Source: Microbacterium esteraromaticum (GTDB taxonomy: Bacteria; Actinomycetota; Actinomycetes; Actinomycetales; Microbacteriaceae). Taken from it: a DNA stretch of 64,000 nt. The notes under the pieces were generated by a model, which searched no databases, had not been told where the DNA came from, and saw only the letters and a program-made list of their open reading frames with translations. The number at the start of each line of letters is the position of its first letter. The first letter of the stretch is position 1. The DNA is taken from the NCBI RefSeq assembly GCF_017303215.1, contig NZ_JAEMWU010000001.1, forward strand, positions 1,054,001 to 1,118,000. The letters are read 5' to 3'. Positions 30,014 through 38,201 of this stretch are shown here, one piece after another. The translations under genes were made by a program, and so were the position numbers.

Positions 30014-30898
30014 ATGGGATCAGCGTTGACCACCATCGGATTACCCGTCGCCCTCGGGATTATCATGCTCGGCCTCGGGCTGAGCCTCACGCCCGCCGAC
30101 TTCGCGCGCGTTCTCAAACAGCCGAAAGCGGTGGTCGTCGCGCTGGCGTGCCAGCTGCTGCTGTTGCCGGTGATCTGCTTCGGACTGGTGCTGGCGTTCC
30201 AGCTGCCGCCCGTGCTGGCCGTGGGCATGATGATGCTCGCGGCGAGCCCTGGCGGCACCACCGCGAATCTCTACAGCCACCTGTTCCGGGGTGATGTCGC
30301 GCTGAACATCTCGTTGACGGCGGTCAACTCGGTGGTCGCGGTGATCACGCTGCCGGTGATCACCAACTTCGCGATCTGGTACTTCGAGCCGTTCGACGAT
30401 CAGCTGGGGCTGCAGTGGTCGAAGGCGCTGGAGGTCTTCGCGATCGTGCTGCTGCCGGTGGCGGCGGGAATGCTGATCCGCCGGTTCTGGCCGCGCTTCG
30501 CACAGGGCATGGACAAGCCGGTGCGCATCGCGAGCGTGATCATCCTGGTCGTTGTCATCGCCGGTGCCGTCGCGTCGAACTGGCAGCTGCTGATCGACAA
30601 CTTCGCCCGCCTCGCGCTGATCACGGTGCTGTTCTGCGTCATCAGTCTCGCAGTCGGCTACTGGGTGCCGCGGATGCTGAAGATCGGCACCCGCCAGGCG
30701 ATCGCGTCGTCGTTCGAGATCGGCATCCACAACGCCACGCTCGCGATCGTGATCGCGCAGTCGGTGCTCGGCTCGATGGAACTCAGTCTGCCGGCAGCGG
30801 TCTACGGCGTGCTGATGTTCTTCGTGGCGTTCGGGTTCGGCTTCCTGATCCGTGAGAAGCGGCCCGTAGTGGAGCCGGCGTCGGAGTCGGCTTCATAG
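30014..30898 (+). CDS. Bile acid:sodium symporter (BASS) family transporter
   Basis: A 294-residue membrane protein with about nine to ten helices. The BASS core is visible: LALACQLLLLP-like helices, then the unwound substrate/sodium region MMLAASPGGTTANLYSHLFRGD, and a second crossover around SSFEIGIHNATLAIVIAQS. Bacterial BASS proteins take up sodium-coupled organic anions such as bile acids, pantoate or keto acids; the substrate here is unknown. The ATG at 30014 is chosen over the frame-opening GTG at 29993, which adds only a short polar stretch. Its TAG stop forms part of the -10 box of the following gene. The upstream 250 bases are repeats. Confidence 0.85.
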   Translation: MGSALTTIGLPVALGIIMLGLGLSLTPADFARVLKQPKAVVVALACQLLLLPVICFGLVLAFQLPPVLAVGMMMLAASPGGTTANLYSHLFRGDVALNISLTAVNSVVAVITLPVITNFAIWYFEPFDDQLGLQWSKALEVFAIVLLPVAAGMLIRRFWPRFAQGMDKPVRIASVIILVVVIAGAVASNWQLLIDNFARLALITVLFCVISLAVGYWVPRMLKIGTRQAIASSFEIGIHNATLAIVIAQSVLGSMELSLPAAVYGVLMFFVAFGFGFLIREKRPVVEPASESAS

Positions 30899-30907
30899 AC
30901 TGGTTCG

Positions 30908-31399
30908 ATGCGACCGCTGACCGAAGAACAGGTGCGTGCGGCGATCCGCAACGCGGATGCCGACGAAATCGCTGAGGTCGGGATGCCCCATGACTTCCTC
31001 CTCACCGATTGGGACTACCTGGATTTCCTCGCCTGGCGGGACCCCGAGTCCAGCCGGCGCGGCATCGTGATCGTCGAGCGTGATGGTGTCGCGCAGGGGA
31101 TCGTGCTGCGTGCCACCGACCCGGCGCGGGTGCGTTCAGGTATGTGCAACATCTGCCGGTCGTTGCAGCCGGGTAATCAGGTGGCGCTGCTCACTGCGCG
31201 CCGTGCCGGCGCGAAGGGGCGCCGTGGCGATAGCGCGGGTACCTACATCTGCGCAGACCTGTCGTGCCACGAGAACGTGCGCCTGGCGCATCCGCTGGCT
31301 CCGAATGAGGTGCGGGCTTCGGGACAGGCCGATCGGCGGCTCGACGGAACCCGGCATCGCATGGAGGACTTCGTCGCCCGCGTCCTCGCCGACGATTGA
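30908..31399 (+). CDS. FBP-type treble-clef zinc-finger protein (EF-G-binding C-domain family)
   Basis: A 163-residue protein. The C-terminal half carries the metal site: CNICRSL, then GTYICADLSCHENVR, which match the treble-clef zinc finger found at the C terminus of fibronectin-binding/EF-G-binding proteins (FBP_C). Proteins with this domain include fusidic-acid-resistance-type EF-G binders in Gram-positive bacteria; the single-domain actinobacterial form has no proven role. The ATG at 30908 follows TAGACT (30896-30901) by six bases; the first three bases of that box are the stop codon of the transporter gene. Leaderless translation is likely. Confidence 0.75.
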   Translation: MRPLTEEQVRAAIRNADADEIAEVGMPHDFLLTDWDYLDFLAWRDPESSRRGIVIVERDGVAQGIVLRATDPARVRSGMCNICRSLQPGNQVALLTARRAGAKGRRGDSAGTYICADLSCHENVRLAHPLAPNEVRASGQADRRLDGTRHRMEDFVARVLADD

Positions 31400-31450
31400 A
31401 CTTGAGTCCCGGGTAGGCTGAGACTCCGTCCTGCGTATCGAAGGAGATCC

Positions 31451-32245
31451 ATGAGCGACCCGATCCTGTTCACCGTCGACGACGGCCTTGCCCGTCTCAC
31501 GCTGAACCGTCCCGCCAGCCTGAACGCGTTCGACGCCGACCTGGCCATGGCGTGGCGCGATGTGACCGCCGCGGCGGTCGGCCGCGACGATGTGCGCGCG
31601 ATCCTGCTCGATGCCGCCGGCCGCGCGTTCTGCGCCGGGGGAGACGTGGTCGCGATGGCCACCACCATGGGCAGCGGAGCTGACATCACCTCGCTCGCAC
31701 ATGTGATCAATGAGGGCATCCTCTCGTTGACGCAGTCGGCGATCCCGGTCGTCGCCGCCGCGCACGGCACGACCGCGGGCGGTGGCCTGGGCATTCTGAT
31801 GTGCAGTGACTACGCCGTCGTCGGCGCGAGCTCGAAGATCGGCAGCCTGTACGCGAACATCGGTCTCACACCCGACCTGTCGGTCTCGGCGCAGCTCGCG
31901 CGCGCCGTCGGCGAGCGCCGCGCGCTGCAACTGGTGCTGCAAGATCGCCTGCTCAGCGCCGAGGAGGCCGTGGAGTGGGGGCTTGTCGCCGAAGCCGTCG
32001 CGGCGGCCGATGCTGATGCAGAGGCGGATGCCGTTCGCGCGCGTGCCGAGCAGATCGCCCGATTCTGGCTGGCCGGAGCCGCCGGCGCGTACGGACAGGC
32101 GAAGCGTCTGGTGCGCTCGCAGCCGTCGCGCTCGTTCGCAGAGCAGCTCGCCGAGGAGGCGCGCTCGATCGGTGCGGCGTTCGAGACGGCGGATGCCAAG
32201 GCTCGCGTCGCCGGGTTCGCTGCGTCGCGCACGGGCGGGCGCTGA
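31451..32245 (+). CDS. Enoyl-CoA hydratase/isomerase family protein
   Basis: A 264-residue crotonase-fold protein. The oxyanion-hole regions are FCAGGDVVAM and AAHGTTAGGGLGILM. SKIGSLYANIGLTPD lies in the catalytic loop region, where the presence or absence of the second glutamate decides the reaction; here the glutamates of classical hydratases are not evident, so an isomerase or other acyl-CoA activity is equally likely. The ATG is preceded by AAGGAG seven bases upstream. TAGGCT at 31414-31419 is a probable -10 box giving a short leader. It stands between unrelated genes, with no fatty-acid cluster around it. Confidence 0.87.
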   Translation: MSDPILFTVDDGLARLTLNRPASLNAFDADLAMAWRDVTAAAVGRDDVRAILLDAAGRAFCAGGDVVAMATTMGSGADITSLAHVINEGILSLTQSAIPVVAAAHGTTAGGGLGILMCSDYAVVGASSKIGSLYANIGLTPDLSVSAQLARAVGERRALQLVLQDRLLSAEEAVEWGLVAEAVAAADADAEADAVRARAEQIARFWLAGAAGAYGQAKRLVRSQPSRSFAEQLAEEARSIGAAFETADAKARVAGFAASRTGGR

Positions 32246-32319
32246 GACGTTATCCACAGGCCCCCGCGGGACGTGGGCGCACGTGGGAGGATGAGACCCG
32301 ATACCGCCGGGAGGTTCTC

Positions 32320-33333
32320 ATGACAGACGTCACACCCCGTGCCGACGAACAGCAGCCTAGAAGCTCGAAGCTGTTGCGCGGCGCCATCTGGATCGCGATC
32401 GGAGCGCTGATCGCATCAGCGCTGGTGTGCGTCGTGTGGGTGCTGATCGGTGACCAGGACGGCATCATCGCACGTGCGTTCCTGACGATCCTGCTGCTGG
32501 CGCTGTTCGCGGGCGTCGCGATCGCCGAGTCGCACCTGGCGGAGCGGCGGCCGGAGTGGCTGGCGTTGGCGAGCATGGTGACGTGGATCGTCGCGCTGCT
32601 GGTCGGATCGGTGAAGATCTGGATGCCCGAGCCGTCGCCGATGTTCGGCTGGATGAGCGAGCGGCTGTTCCAGTTCGTGCTGGTGATCGGCATCATGCAG
32701 CTCGCGCTGGTGCACGTGCGTCTGTTCCTGAAGGCGTCGCAGCGGTACGTCACCACGTTCACCCGGGTGATCGTGATCGTCACGTTCGTGATGCTCGGTG
32801 CGCTGGTGGCGATGCTGGTGTTCTACCTGACCTTCCCCGAGGTGTTCGACTATCGCGACATCTACTGGCGCATCGTGATCGCCCTGGCGATCCTGGCGGC
32901 TGTGGGCACGACGCTGATCCCGCTGCTCAACGCGTTGTTCGCGCCGCGCCGGCGTCCGCGTCCGATGCCCTCGGGGCCGATGCCGACGTCGTTCGAGCCC
33001 GCGATCGCGCGCACGCCCGTAGCGCACCACCCGGCGACGCCGCCGGTGCCCACGGAACCGCTGAGCGCGTGGCCGACGTACTCGGACGGACGCACCCCGC
33101 TGCCCGTGATGCCCGACGGATCGCCCGACTGGGGTGCGTACTACACGGGATACCCGACGCCTGTGCCCCCGTCCGCCCAGGTGGCGTACTACGCTCCGCG
33201 GGCGAGCGAAGCGCCGGTGTACCCCGTGTACTCGGAGGGTGCGCCGCCCGCGTCACAAGCGCCCGACGCGGTTGCGGCACCACCTGTGCCGCCGGCGCCT
33301 CCCGTCCCACCGGCTCCGGGAGCAGGTCAGTGA
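32320..33333 (+). CDS. Six-helix membrane protein with Pro/Tyr-rich C-terminal tail
   Basis: A 337-residue protein of unknown function. Six hydrophobic segments are visible in residues ~20-215, among them IWIAIGALIASALVCVVWV, FVLVIGIMQLALVHVRLF and IVIVTFVMLGALVAMLV. The last ~115 residues form a disordered tail rich in Pro, Ala and Tyr (for example PVYPVYSEGAPP), probably cytoplasmic or cell-wall facing. A ribosome-binding site GGGAGG precedes the ATG by seven bases. The stop overlaps the start of the inositol-phosphatase-like gene (GTGA), so they are co-translated. Similar tailed membrane proteins are common in this group but uncharacterised. Confidence 0.75.
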   Translation: MTDVTPRADEQQPRSSKLLRGAIWIAIGALIASALVCVVWVLIGDQDGIIARAFLTILLLALFAGVAIAESHLAERRPEWLALASMVTWIVALLVGSVKIWMPEPSPMFGWMSERLFQFVLVIGIMQLALVHVRLFLKASQRYVTTFTRVIVIVTFVMLGALVAMLVFYLTFPEVFDYRDIYWRIVIALAILAAVGTTLIPLLNALFAPRRRPRPMPSGPMPTSFEPAIARTPVAHHPATPPVPTEPLSAWPTYSDGRTPLPVMPDGSPDWGAYYTGYPTPVPPSAQVAYYAPRASEAPVYPVYSEGAPPASQAPDAVAAPPVPPAPPVPPAPGAGQ

Positions 33334-34130
33334 CCGCGGTGCAAGTCGGCGAGCTCGTCGCCGACATCGCCCGTGAGGCCGGCGAGCTGGCGAAGCGCCG
33401 GCGCGCCGAGGGCGTCTCGTTGGCCGCGACGAAGTCGACGCTGGCCGATATCGTCACTGAGGCCGACCGCGAGGTCGAGCAGCTCATCCGTGACCGGATC
33501 CGCAGTGCGCGTCCGGATGATGGCTTTCTGGGGGAGGAGACCGGCGCCGAGCGCGGAGCCAGCGGGCTGACCTGGGTCGTCGATCCCATCGACGGCACCG
33601 TCAACTACGCCTACGGCATCCCCGCGTACTCGGTGAGCATCGCCGTCGTCGAGGGCGAGCCCGACCCCGAGAGTTGGCAGGGAGTCGCGGCCGCCGTGTG
33701 TGCGCCGGGCTTCGGTGAACTCTTCACAGCGGTGCGCGGCGAGGGCGCCTGGCTCGATGGCATCCGACTCTCCGTCACCACCGAGACGCCCGCCGGGGCC
33801 CTGCTGGGCACCGGCTTCGGCTACGACCCGGCCACGCACGACGGTGACCTGGCGATGGTGCGGCAGGTGATGCCGATCGCGCGCGACCTGCGCCGGATGG
33901 GGTCGGCCGCGATCGATCTGGCCTACGTCGCGGCCGGTCGCCTGGATGGTTTCTTCGAGCGCGGTCTGAACCCGTGGGACTTCGCCGCGGGGGCGATCCT
34001 GGTTCAGGAAGCAGGCGGTCTGGTGAGTCGGCTCGAGCTTGACGCGCTGCGTCCGATGGTGATCGCGGGTGGTCCCGTCGTTCATGCCGAGCTGCAGCGT
34101 GTGGTCGGGGGCCCCGGCAATCTCATGTGA
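33330..34130 (+). CDS. Inositol monophosphatase family protein
   Basis: A 266-residue magnesium- and lithium-type phosphatase. The metal sites are GEET (68-71) and DPIDGT (85-90), and the late motif NPWDFAAGAILVQEAGG holds the third metal-binding aspartate. The family dephosphorylates inositol phosphate, histidinol phosphate, fructose-1,6-bisphosphate or PAP; the short, standard-sized form here could be any of these. The GTG at 33330 overlaps the membrane-protein stop by four bases, which fixes the start. Actinobacteria use inositol monophosphatase for phosphatidylinositol and mycothiol synthesis, but histidinol phosphatase (HisN) is another common identity. Confidence 0.9.
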   Translation: MTAVQVGELVADIAREAGELAKRRRAEGVSLAATKSTLADIVTEADREVEQLIRDRIRSARPDDGFLGEETGAERGASGLTWVVDPIDGTVNYAYGIPAYSVSIAVVEGEPDPESWQGVAAAVCAPGFGELFTAVRGEGAWLDGIRLSVTTETPAGALLGTGFGYDPATHDGDLAMVRQVMPIARDLRRMGSAAIDLAYVAAGRLDGFFERGLNPWDFAAGAILVQEAGGLVSRLELDALRPMVIAGGPVVHAELQRVVGGPGNLM

Positions 34131-34287
34131 TTGAATTTGTTTGGTTCATGGCTTTCCCAGCATCCAACATGTACTGTTTATCCGATCGTTACTTTCGCCG
34201 CCCGAGGTGAGAAGTGATCAAGTACCCGGCTTGACTTCCCGACCCGAGAGATCTGATTTGCACTCTGTACGCTCCGAGGACGGCGCT

Positions 34288-35610
34288 GTGCCCACGCGCC
34301 GTGCCAATCGACTTCGCACCGCCGCTCAGGCGGGTTCCGCGGACTCGGCAACCCCGGACGCCGCACAGATCGTGACAGACGCAGCCGCTGCGGCCGAGAA
34401 AGTCGCGACCGCCGTGTCGACGGCCGCAACCAGTCGCCGCGCACGACGTCTGGCAGCCTCCGGCACGCCGACCGCGCAACCGATGACTGCTCCCGCTGAG
34501 GTTGTCGCCAGCCCCACGCAGTCCGCTCCCGTCGAGTCAGTCACTGTTGTTCCCGAACCGGTTTCTCTAGCGCGTCCGATCTTCGAAGAGGCGGTTCCCA
34601 CCGGAACGGCCCCCGTCGCGGTCGAGTCCGCTCCTCAGGCCGCCACCCCAGTCGTTGCGGCGCCCGTCGTCGCGTCCGACGATTTTGCCTCGGATGTCGA
34701 CGCGTTCGCAGTGGCATCCGAGATGCTCGGCTTTGTGGCTATCGAGGACGACGCCGAGGTCGCCTCAGAAGCTGAGGCCGAAGCACCGTCTGAGCCGACC
34801 GTTCCCGTCGCCGACGAGCCGGTTGTCGAGGGCGCCGTACCGCTGCACATGGTGAAGCCGCGTCCGCGGCGGATGCTTCGACGCGTCGTCGCAGCCGGAG
34901 CGAGCTTCGGCGTGATGGGCGTTGCCGGATTGATCGCCGTGTCGATGACGCTTCCGGTCAGCGCCGTGGCTGCGTCGCAGGGAGCGGATGCTCGCACATC
35001 GACTTCGCTGGCCACGGCCGGTGATACCGCGAGTCAGCAGGTGGCCGACGATGAGATCCAGGCGTTCGTCGCCTCGTCGGATGTCGAGGGCGACGTGTTG
35101 GCGCGGTCCGACGCATTCTCGAGCGTGTCGCTCAGTCAGGTCGCAGCTGAAGAGGGCATCAAGTTCTCCGAGAGTCTGTACACGAACGATCCCGATGCGG
35201 CGATCCAGTGGCCGTTCATCGTCGGTGTAGCGATGAGCTCGCCGTACGGGCCGCGCTGGGGTCGTCTGCACGCGGGTATCGACCTCGTGCCCGGGAACGG
35301 TGCTCCGATCCAGGCGATCGCCGATGGTGTCGTGCGTACGGCGTCTGAGGCGGGTGGTGCGTACGGCGTGAACGTCTACATCGATCACGTCATCGATGGT
35401 CAGGTCATCACGAGCCACTACGCGCACATGCAGTACGGCTCGTTGCAGGTTCAGTCCGGCCAGAAGGTCAAGGTCGGCGACATCATCGGCAAGGTCGGCA
35501 ACACCGGTCGGTCGTACGGTGCGCACCTGCATTTCGAGATCATCATCAACGGTTCGCAGATCGATCCGCTGCCGTGGATGCGCGAAAATGCGGGTCGATA
35601 CGAGTACTGA
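34288..35610 (+). CDS. M23-family peptidase (LytM type), membrane-anchored
   Basis: A 440-residue protein from the GTG at 34288, which has GAGGA seven bases upstream; the frame runs further back but into promoter-like sequence. Residues 1-200 are low-complexity Ala/Pro/Glu-rich, presumably cytoplasmic. A single membrane segment, GASFGVMGVAGLIAVSMTLP, lies at about 210-230. The C-terminal LytM/M23 domain has HAGIDL (first His and Asp ligands, ~residue 328) and HLHFE (HxH, ~residue 413), so zinc binding and endopeptidase activity on peptidoglycan cross-links are expected. Stand-alone anchored forms may act in cell separation. It is followed by two tRNA genes. Confidence 0.9.
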   Translation: MPTRRANRLRTAAQAGSADSATPDAAQIVTDAAAAAEKVATAVSTAATSRRARRLAASGTPTAQPMTAPAEVVASPTQSAPVESVTVVPEPVSLARPIFEEAVPTGTAPVAVESAPQAATPVVAAPVVASDDFASDVDAFAVASEMLGFVAIEDDAEVASEAEAEAPSEPTVPVADEPVVEGAVPLHMVKPRPRRMLRRVVAAGASFGVMGVAGLIAVSMTLPVSAVAASQGADARTSTSLATAGDTASQQVADDEIQAFVASSDVEGDVLARSDAFSSVSLSQVAAEEGIKFSESLYTNDPDAAIQWPFIVGVAMSSPYGPRWGRLHAGIDLVPGNGAPIQAIADGVVRTASEAGGAYGVNVYIDHVIDGQVITSHYAHMQYGSLQVQSGQKVKVGDIIGKVGNTGRSYGAHLHFEIIINGSQIDPLPWMRENAGRYEY

Positions 35611-35619
35611 TTCGCTCGA

Positions 35620-35648
35620 TTTCGCGAGATGCACCGAGAGGTGATAAT
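35620..35648 (+). promoter_or_regulatory. Probable tRNA-Thr promoter
   Basis: TTTCGC (35620-35625) and GATAAT (35643-35648) are 17 bases apart and end 30 bases before the tRNA. The -10 box is strong; the -35 box is weak. Confidence 0.5.
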
Positions 35649-35678
35649 CTCATCTGGTTGCCCCGCGAGGGGCAGCAC

Positions 35679-35750
35679 GCCCCGATAGCTCAGTGGCAGA
35701 GCACTTCCATGGTAAGGAAGGGGTCGTCAGTTCAATCCTGACTCGGGGCT
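35679..35750 (+). tRNA. tRNA-Thr (anticodon GGT)
   Basis: The acceptor stem GCCCCGA pairs with TCGGGGC (35743-35749), with discriminator T at 35750. The D arm begins TAGCTCAGTGGCAGAGCA. The anticodon loop ATGGTAA holds GGT. The T arm is GTCAGTTCAATCCTGAC. CCA is not encoded. Confidence 0.97.
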
Positions 35751-35782
35751 CGTACCGTCTGCACTTTGGTTCGGGCGATTGC

Positions 35783-35856
35783 GGCGGAGTAGCTCAGATG
35801 GTGAGAGCGCACGACTCATAATCGTGAGGTCGCGGGTTCGAGTCCCGCCTCCGCTA
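35783..35856 (+). tRNA. tRNA-Met (anticodon CAT, elongator type)
   Basis: The acceptor GGCGGAG pairs with CTCCGCT (one G-T pair), with discriminator A. The anticodon CAT is at 35817-35819, in a loop closed by ACGAC/ATCGT-type pairs. The T arm is GCGGGTTCGAGTCCCGC. The paired first acceptor position and the absence of three G-C pairs at the foot of the anticodon stem argue against an initiator. Confidence 0.93.
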
Positions 35857-35863
35857 CAGAAAC

Positions 35864-35892
35864 AAAACCCTCGGCAAACCGCCGGGGGTTTT
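35864..35892 (+). terminator. Terminator after the tRNA pair
   Basis: AAAACCC-TCGGC pairs with GCCGGGGGTTTT (one T-G pair) across a five-base loop, eight bases after tRNA-Met, followed by a T-containing tail. The A-rich left side could let it work in both directions. Confidence 0.85.
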
Positions 35893-35965
35893 CTCGTCCA
35901 CGGCCTTCGGGCGGAGCCTGCACCTTCGTTGGAAGGCGCACAGGGACCCCGGGTAGGCTTCTCAG

Positions 35966-37435
35966 GTGACAGGTACGCGTGCCGAGGCGGCATACATCCG
36001 CTCTCTTGCAGCGTTCAGAACCCCGACCCTGGGGTTGCTGCACGGTCGTCACGCGCCGTTCGTCGTCTCAGCGTTGACGACGCTGTTCTCAGCGGATCGC
36101 CCCGCGGTGCCGATCGCCGACGCGCACGCCGAGGTCGCTGCGGCGCTCGATGACCTGCGCGCGGCGGGCTACGATGACGATGACAGGCGCATTCCGGCGG
36201 GCACGGGGCGTGAAGTGTGCCGCACATGGGCCAAGCAGGGCTGGCTGGTGCAGCAGATCGATGACGACGTCGAGGTGTACCGACTCTCGGCGCACGCGGT
36301 CGAGGCGCTCGAGATCACCGGGCGCACCGGTGCCGGGCGTACGCGCGTGTCGAACTCGCGCGTGCGCACGCTGCTCGAGACGGTCGAGAGACTGTCGGAC
36401 AGCGCCGAGGCCGATCCGATCAAGCGCATCGTGCGGCTGACGGCCGAGCGTGACGCCCTCGACGCCGAGATCCTGCGCGTGCAGGCCGAGGGCACGGTGG
36501 ACGTCGACGACGAGGAACTGCATGAGCAGGCCGAGAACGTGCTGCACCTGGCGCGTGAGCTGCCCGCCGATTTCACCCGTGTCGCGGAGTCGTTGAAGCA
36601 GATGCAACGTGATGTCGTGGCGCACCTGCGACGCGACGAGCGTCCCACGGGGGAGGTGCTGCGCGAATACTTGCAGCGCGCCCGCGACGTGATGCAGTCG
36701 ACGCCCGAAGGGCGGGCATTCGCGGGGGCCCTGCGCCTCATCGGCGACCCCGAGCGTATTGACGCGCTCAACGAGCAGTTGCACACGCTGCTCGCGCAGC
36801 CGTTCGCACGCCACATGGATTCCGCACAGCGCCTCGAGTTCGACGCCATCGGCCGTCGTGTCGAGCTGGGTGTCGAAGAGGTTCTGGCGGCGCAGCGGCG
36901 GGCATCCCACGTCATCACCGGCCAGGTGAAGACGCACGACCCGCTGCGTGACCGCCAGATCGACGATCTGCTGCGCGACGTCATCTCTGGGCTGCACGAC
37001 TGGGCCAGGACGGCGCCGGCCACGGCGCCGGTCGATCCGGTGCGCAGTCTGCCGCTGATCGACCTCGGTCGGCTGCGGCAGAGCGTGGGAGACGTGCGTC
37101 CGCCGGGCGCTCCGGCTCCGTTGGCGGATGTTGACGACGTCGAGTACATCGAGGGTGACTCGCGTTCGTGGGGCGGGCCGCGCTACGACGAGCTGGAGGC
37201 GTACGTCGCCGGGCTCGGCGACGTGTTCGATCTGGGTGAGGCCTTCGTCGGCGCTCCGGAGGACACCCGCCGGCCGGTCGACCTCGTCGGCTTGCTGGAG
37301 ATCGCGCACCGCAACGGCATGACCGAGGGTGAGCAGGTGTCGACCGTCGAGACGCTGCGTCCCGACGGCACGACGAGGCGGTTCGCATTCGCGTCGGTCA
37401 CGGCCCACGCACTGAAGAAGGACGACGATGACTGA
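35966..37435 (+). CDS. JetA/MksF-like kleisin subunit (DUF3375)
   Basis: A 489-residue protein matching the DUF3375 pattern: an N-terminal winged-helix-like part ([22 protein letters not shown]), a charged helical middle (about 130-320) and an acidic C-terminal part. In Wadjet/Mks complexes this subunit is the kleisin that links the two SMC-like ATPase heads and recruits JetB. The GTG at 35966 lies six bases after TAGGCT (35954-35959), which suggests leaderless translation. The next gene starts inside its last codons. The operon lies 110 bases downstream of tRNA-Met. It codes in the same GC-rich style as its neighbours, so recent transfer is not evident. Confidence 0.87.
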   Translation: MTGTRAEAAYIRSLAAFRTPTLGLLHGRHAPFVVSALTTLFSADRPAVPIADAHAEVAAALDDLRAAGYDDDDRRIPAGTGREVCRTWAKQGWLVQQIDDDVEVYRLSAHAVEALEITGRTGAGRTRVSNSRVRTLLETVERLSDSAEADPIKRIVRLTAERDALDAEILRVQAEGTVDVDDEELHEQAENVLHLARELPADFTRVAESLKQMQRDVVAHLRRDERPTGEVLREYLQRARDVMQSTPEGRAFAGALRLIGDPERIDALNEQLHTLLAQPFARHMDSAQRLEFDAIGRRVELGVEEVLAAQRRASHVITGQVKTHDPLRDRQIDDLLRDVISGLHDWARTAPATAPVDPVRSLPLIDLGRLRQSVGDVRPPGAPAPLADVDDVEYIEGDSRSWGGPRYDELEAYVAGLGDVFDLGEAFVGAPEDTRRPVDLVGLLEIAHRNGMTEGEQVSTVETLRPDGTTRRFAFASVTAHALKKDDDD

Positions 37436-38201
37436 CACGACGACCGTTTCCGAGACCGACGGGCGCGTCGACGCGCCCGCGCAGACGACGTCGGATGCTG
37501 ACATGCACGCCGTATCGGATGCTGACGTACGCGATCCGTTCGTCACCCCCGTCGCGATGGAGGACGACCTCGTCGAGCACTTCCCGGGGGATCGCGGCAC
37601 GCTTGATCCCGAGGTGCGCCGGGTGTTGGCGCAGGTGCTGCAGAAGCGGTTCCTGAGCGCTGAGGGCAACCGTGCCGAGTGGGCGCTGCTGCTCGAACAC
37701 CAGCAGATCATCGAGTCGCGCCTGCACGACCTCTACCTGCGTCTCGTGGTTGATCCGGGTCGCGGATTGGCCTACAAGCAGCAGGTGCGCTCTGACGAGT
37801 TCGAGGTGCCGATTCTGCTGAAGGACCTGCCGTACAACCGCACCGAGACACTGGTGCTGGTGCACCTGCGCACGGTCTTCCAGCGTGAGACGGCTGCGGG
37901 GGAGTCCGCGCCGCGTATTGACATCGAAGACGTCGAGCAGACCGTGCTCAGCTACCTCACTGACGCCGATGGCAGCATGGCGCGGCAGCAGCGGGCGATC
38001 CGCGCGGCGCTTGACCGGCTCGACCGCGAGGGCGTCGTCGACGAGGAGACCACCGGACGCTACCGGATCAGCTCGCTCGTCGAGGTCGTGCTCAGCGCCG
38101 AGAAGCTCGCCGAGCTGCGCACCTGGCTACGCGCCCAGCAGGCCCAGCCCCAGCAGACCCAGCCCCAGCCCCAGAACGTGCAGCCGGAGGCCGCCCTGTG
38201 A
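37428..38201 (+). CDS. JetB/MksE-like subunit (DUF4194)
   Basis: A 257-residue protein with the DUF4194 core at about residues 50-235, including [22 protein letters not shown] and [15 protein letters not shown]. This family is the KITE-like winged-helix partner of the kleisin in MksB/JetC complexes. The N-terminal ~45 residues are acidic and the C terminus ends in a Gln/Pro-rich tail ([11 protein letters not shown]), which is not typical and is encoded by a short repeated CAGCCC tract. The ATG overlaps the jetA-like stop by eight bases, and the stop overlaps the next gene by four (GTGA). Confidence 0.87.
   Translation: MTDTTTVSETDGRVDAPAQTTSDADMHAVSDADVRDPFVTPVAMEDDLVEHFPGDRGTLDPEVRRVLAQVLQKRFLSAEGNRAEWALLLEHQQIIESRLHDLYLRLVVDPGRGLAYKQQVRSDEFEVPILLKDLPYNRTETLVLVHLRTVFQRETAAGESAPRIDIEDVEQTVLSYLTDADGSMARQQRAIRAALDRLDREGVVDEETTGRYRISSLVEVVLSAEKLAELRTWLRAQQAQPQQTQPQPQNVQPEAAL

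Noticed and set aside
29569..30261. A 230-codon minus-strand frame across the repeat block
   Set aside because: Low-complexity Arg/Pro/Thr-rich product that overlaps the BASS gene; the tandem repeats explain its openness.
34131..34287. A c-di-AMP (ydaO) riboswitch before the M23 peptidase gene
   Set aside because: Such switches occur before cell-wall hydrolase genes in actinobacteria, but none of the conserved core could be found in this 157-base stretch.
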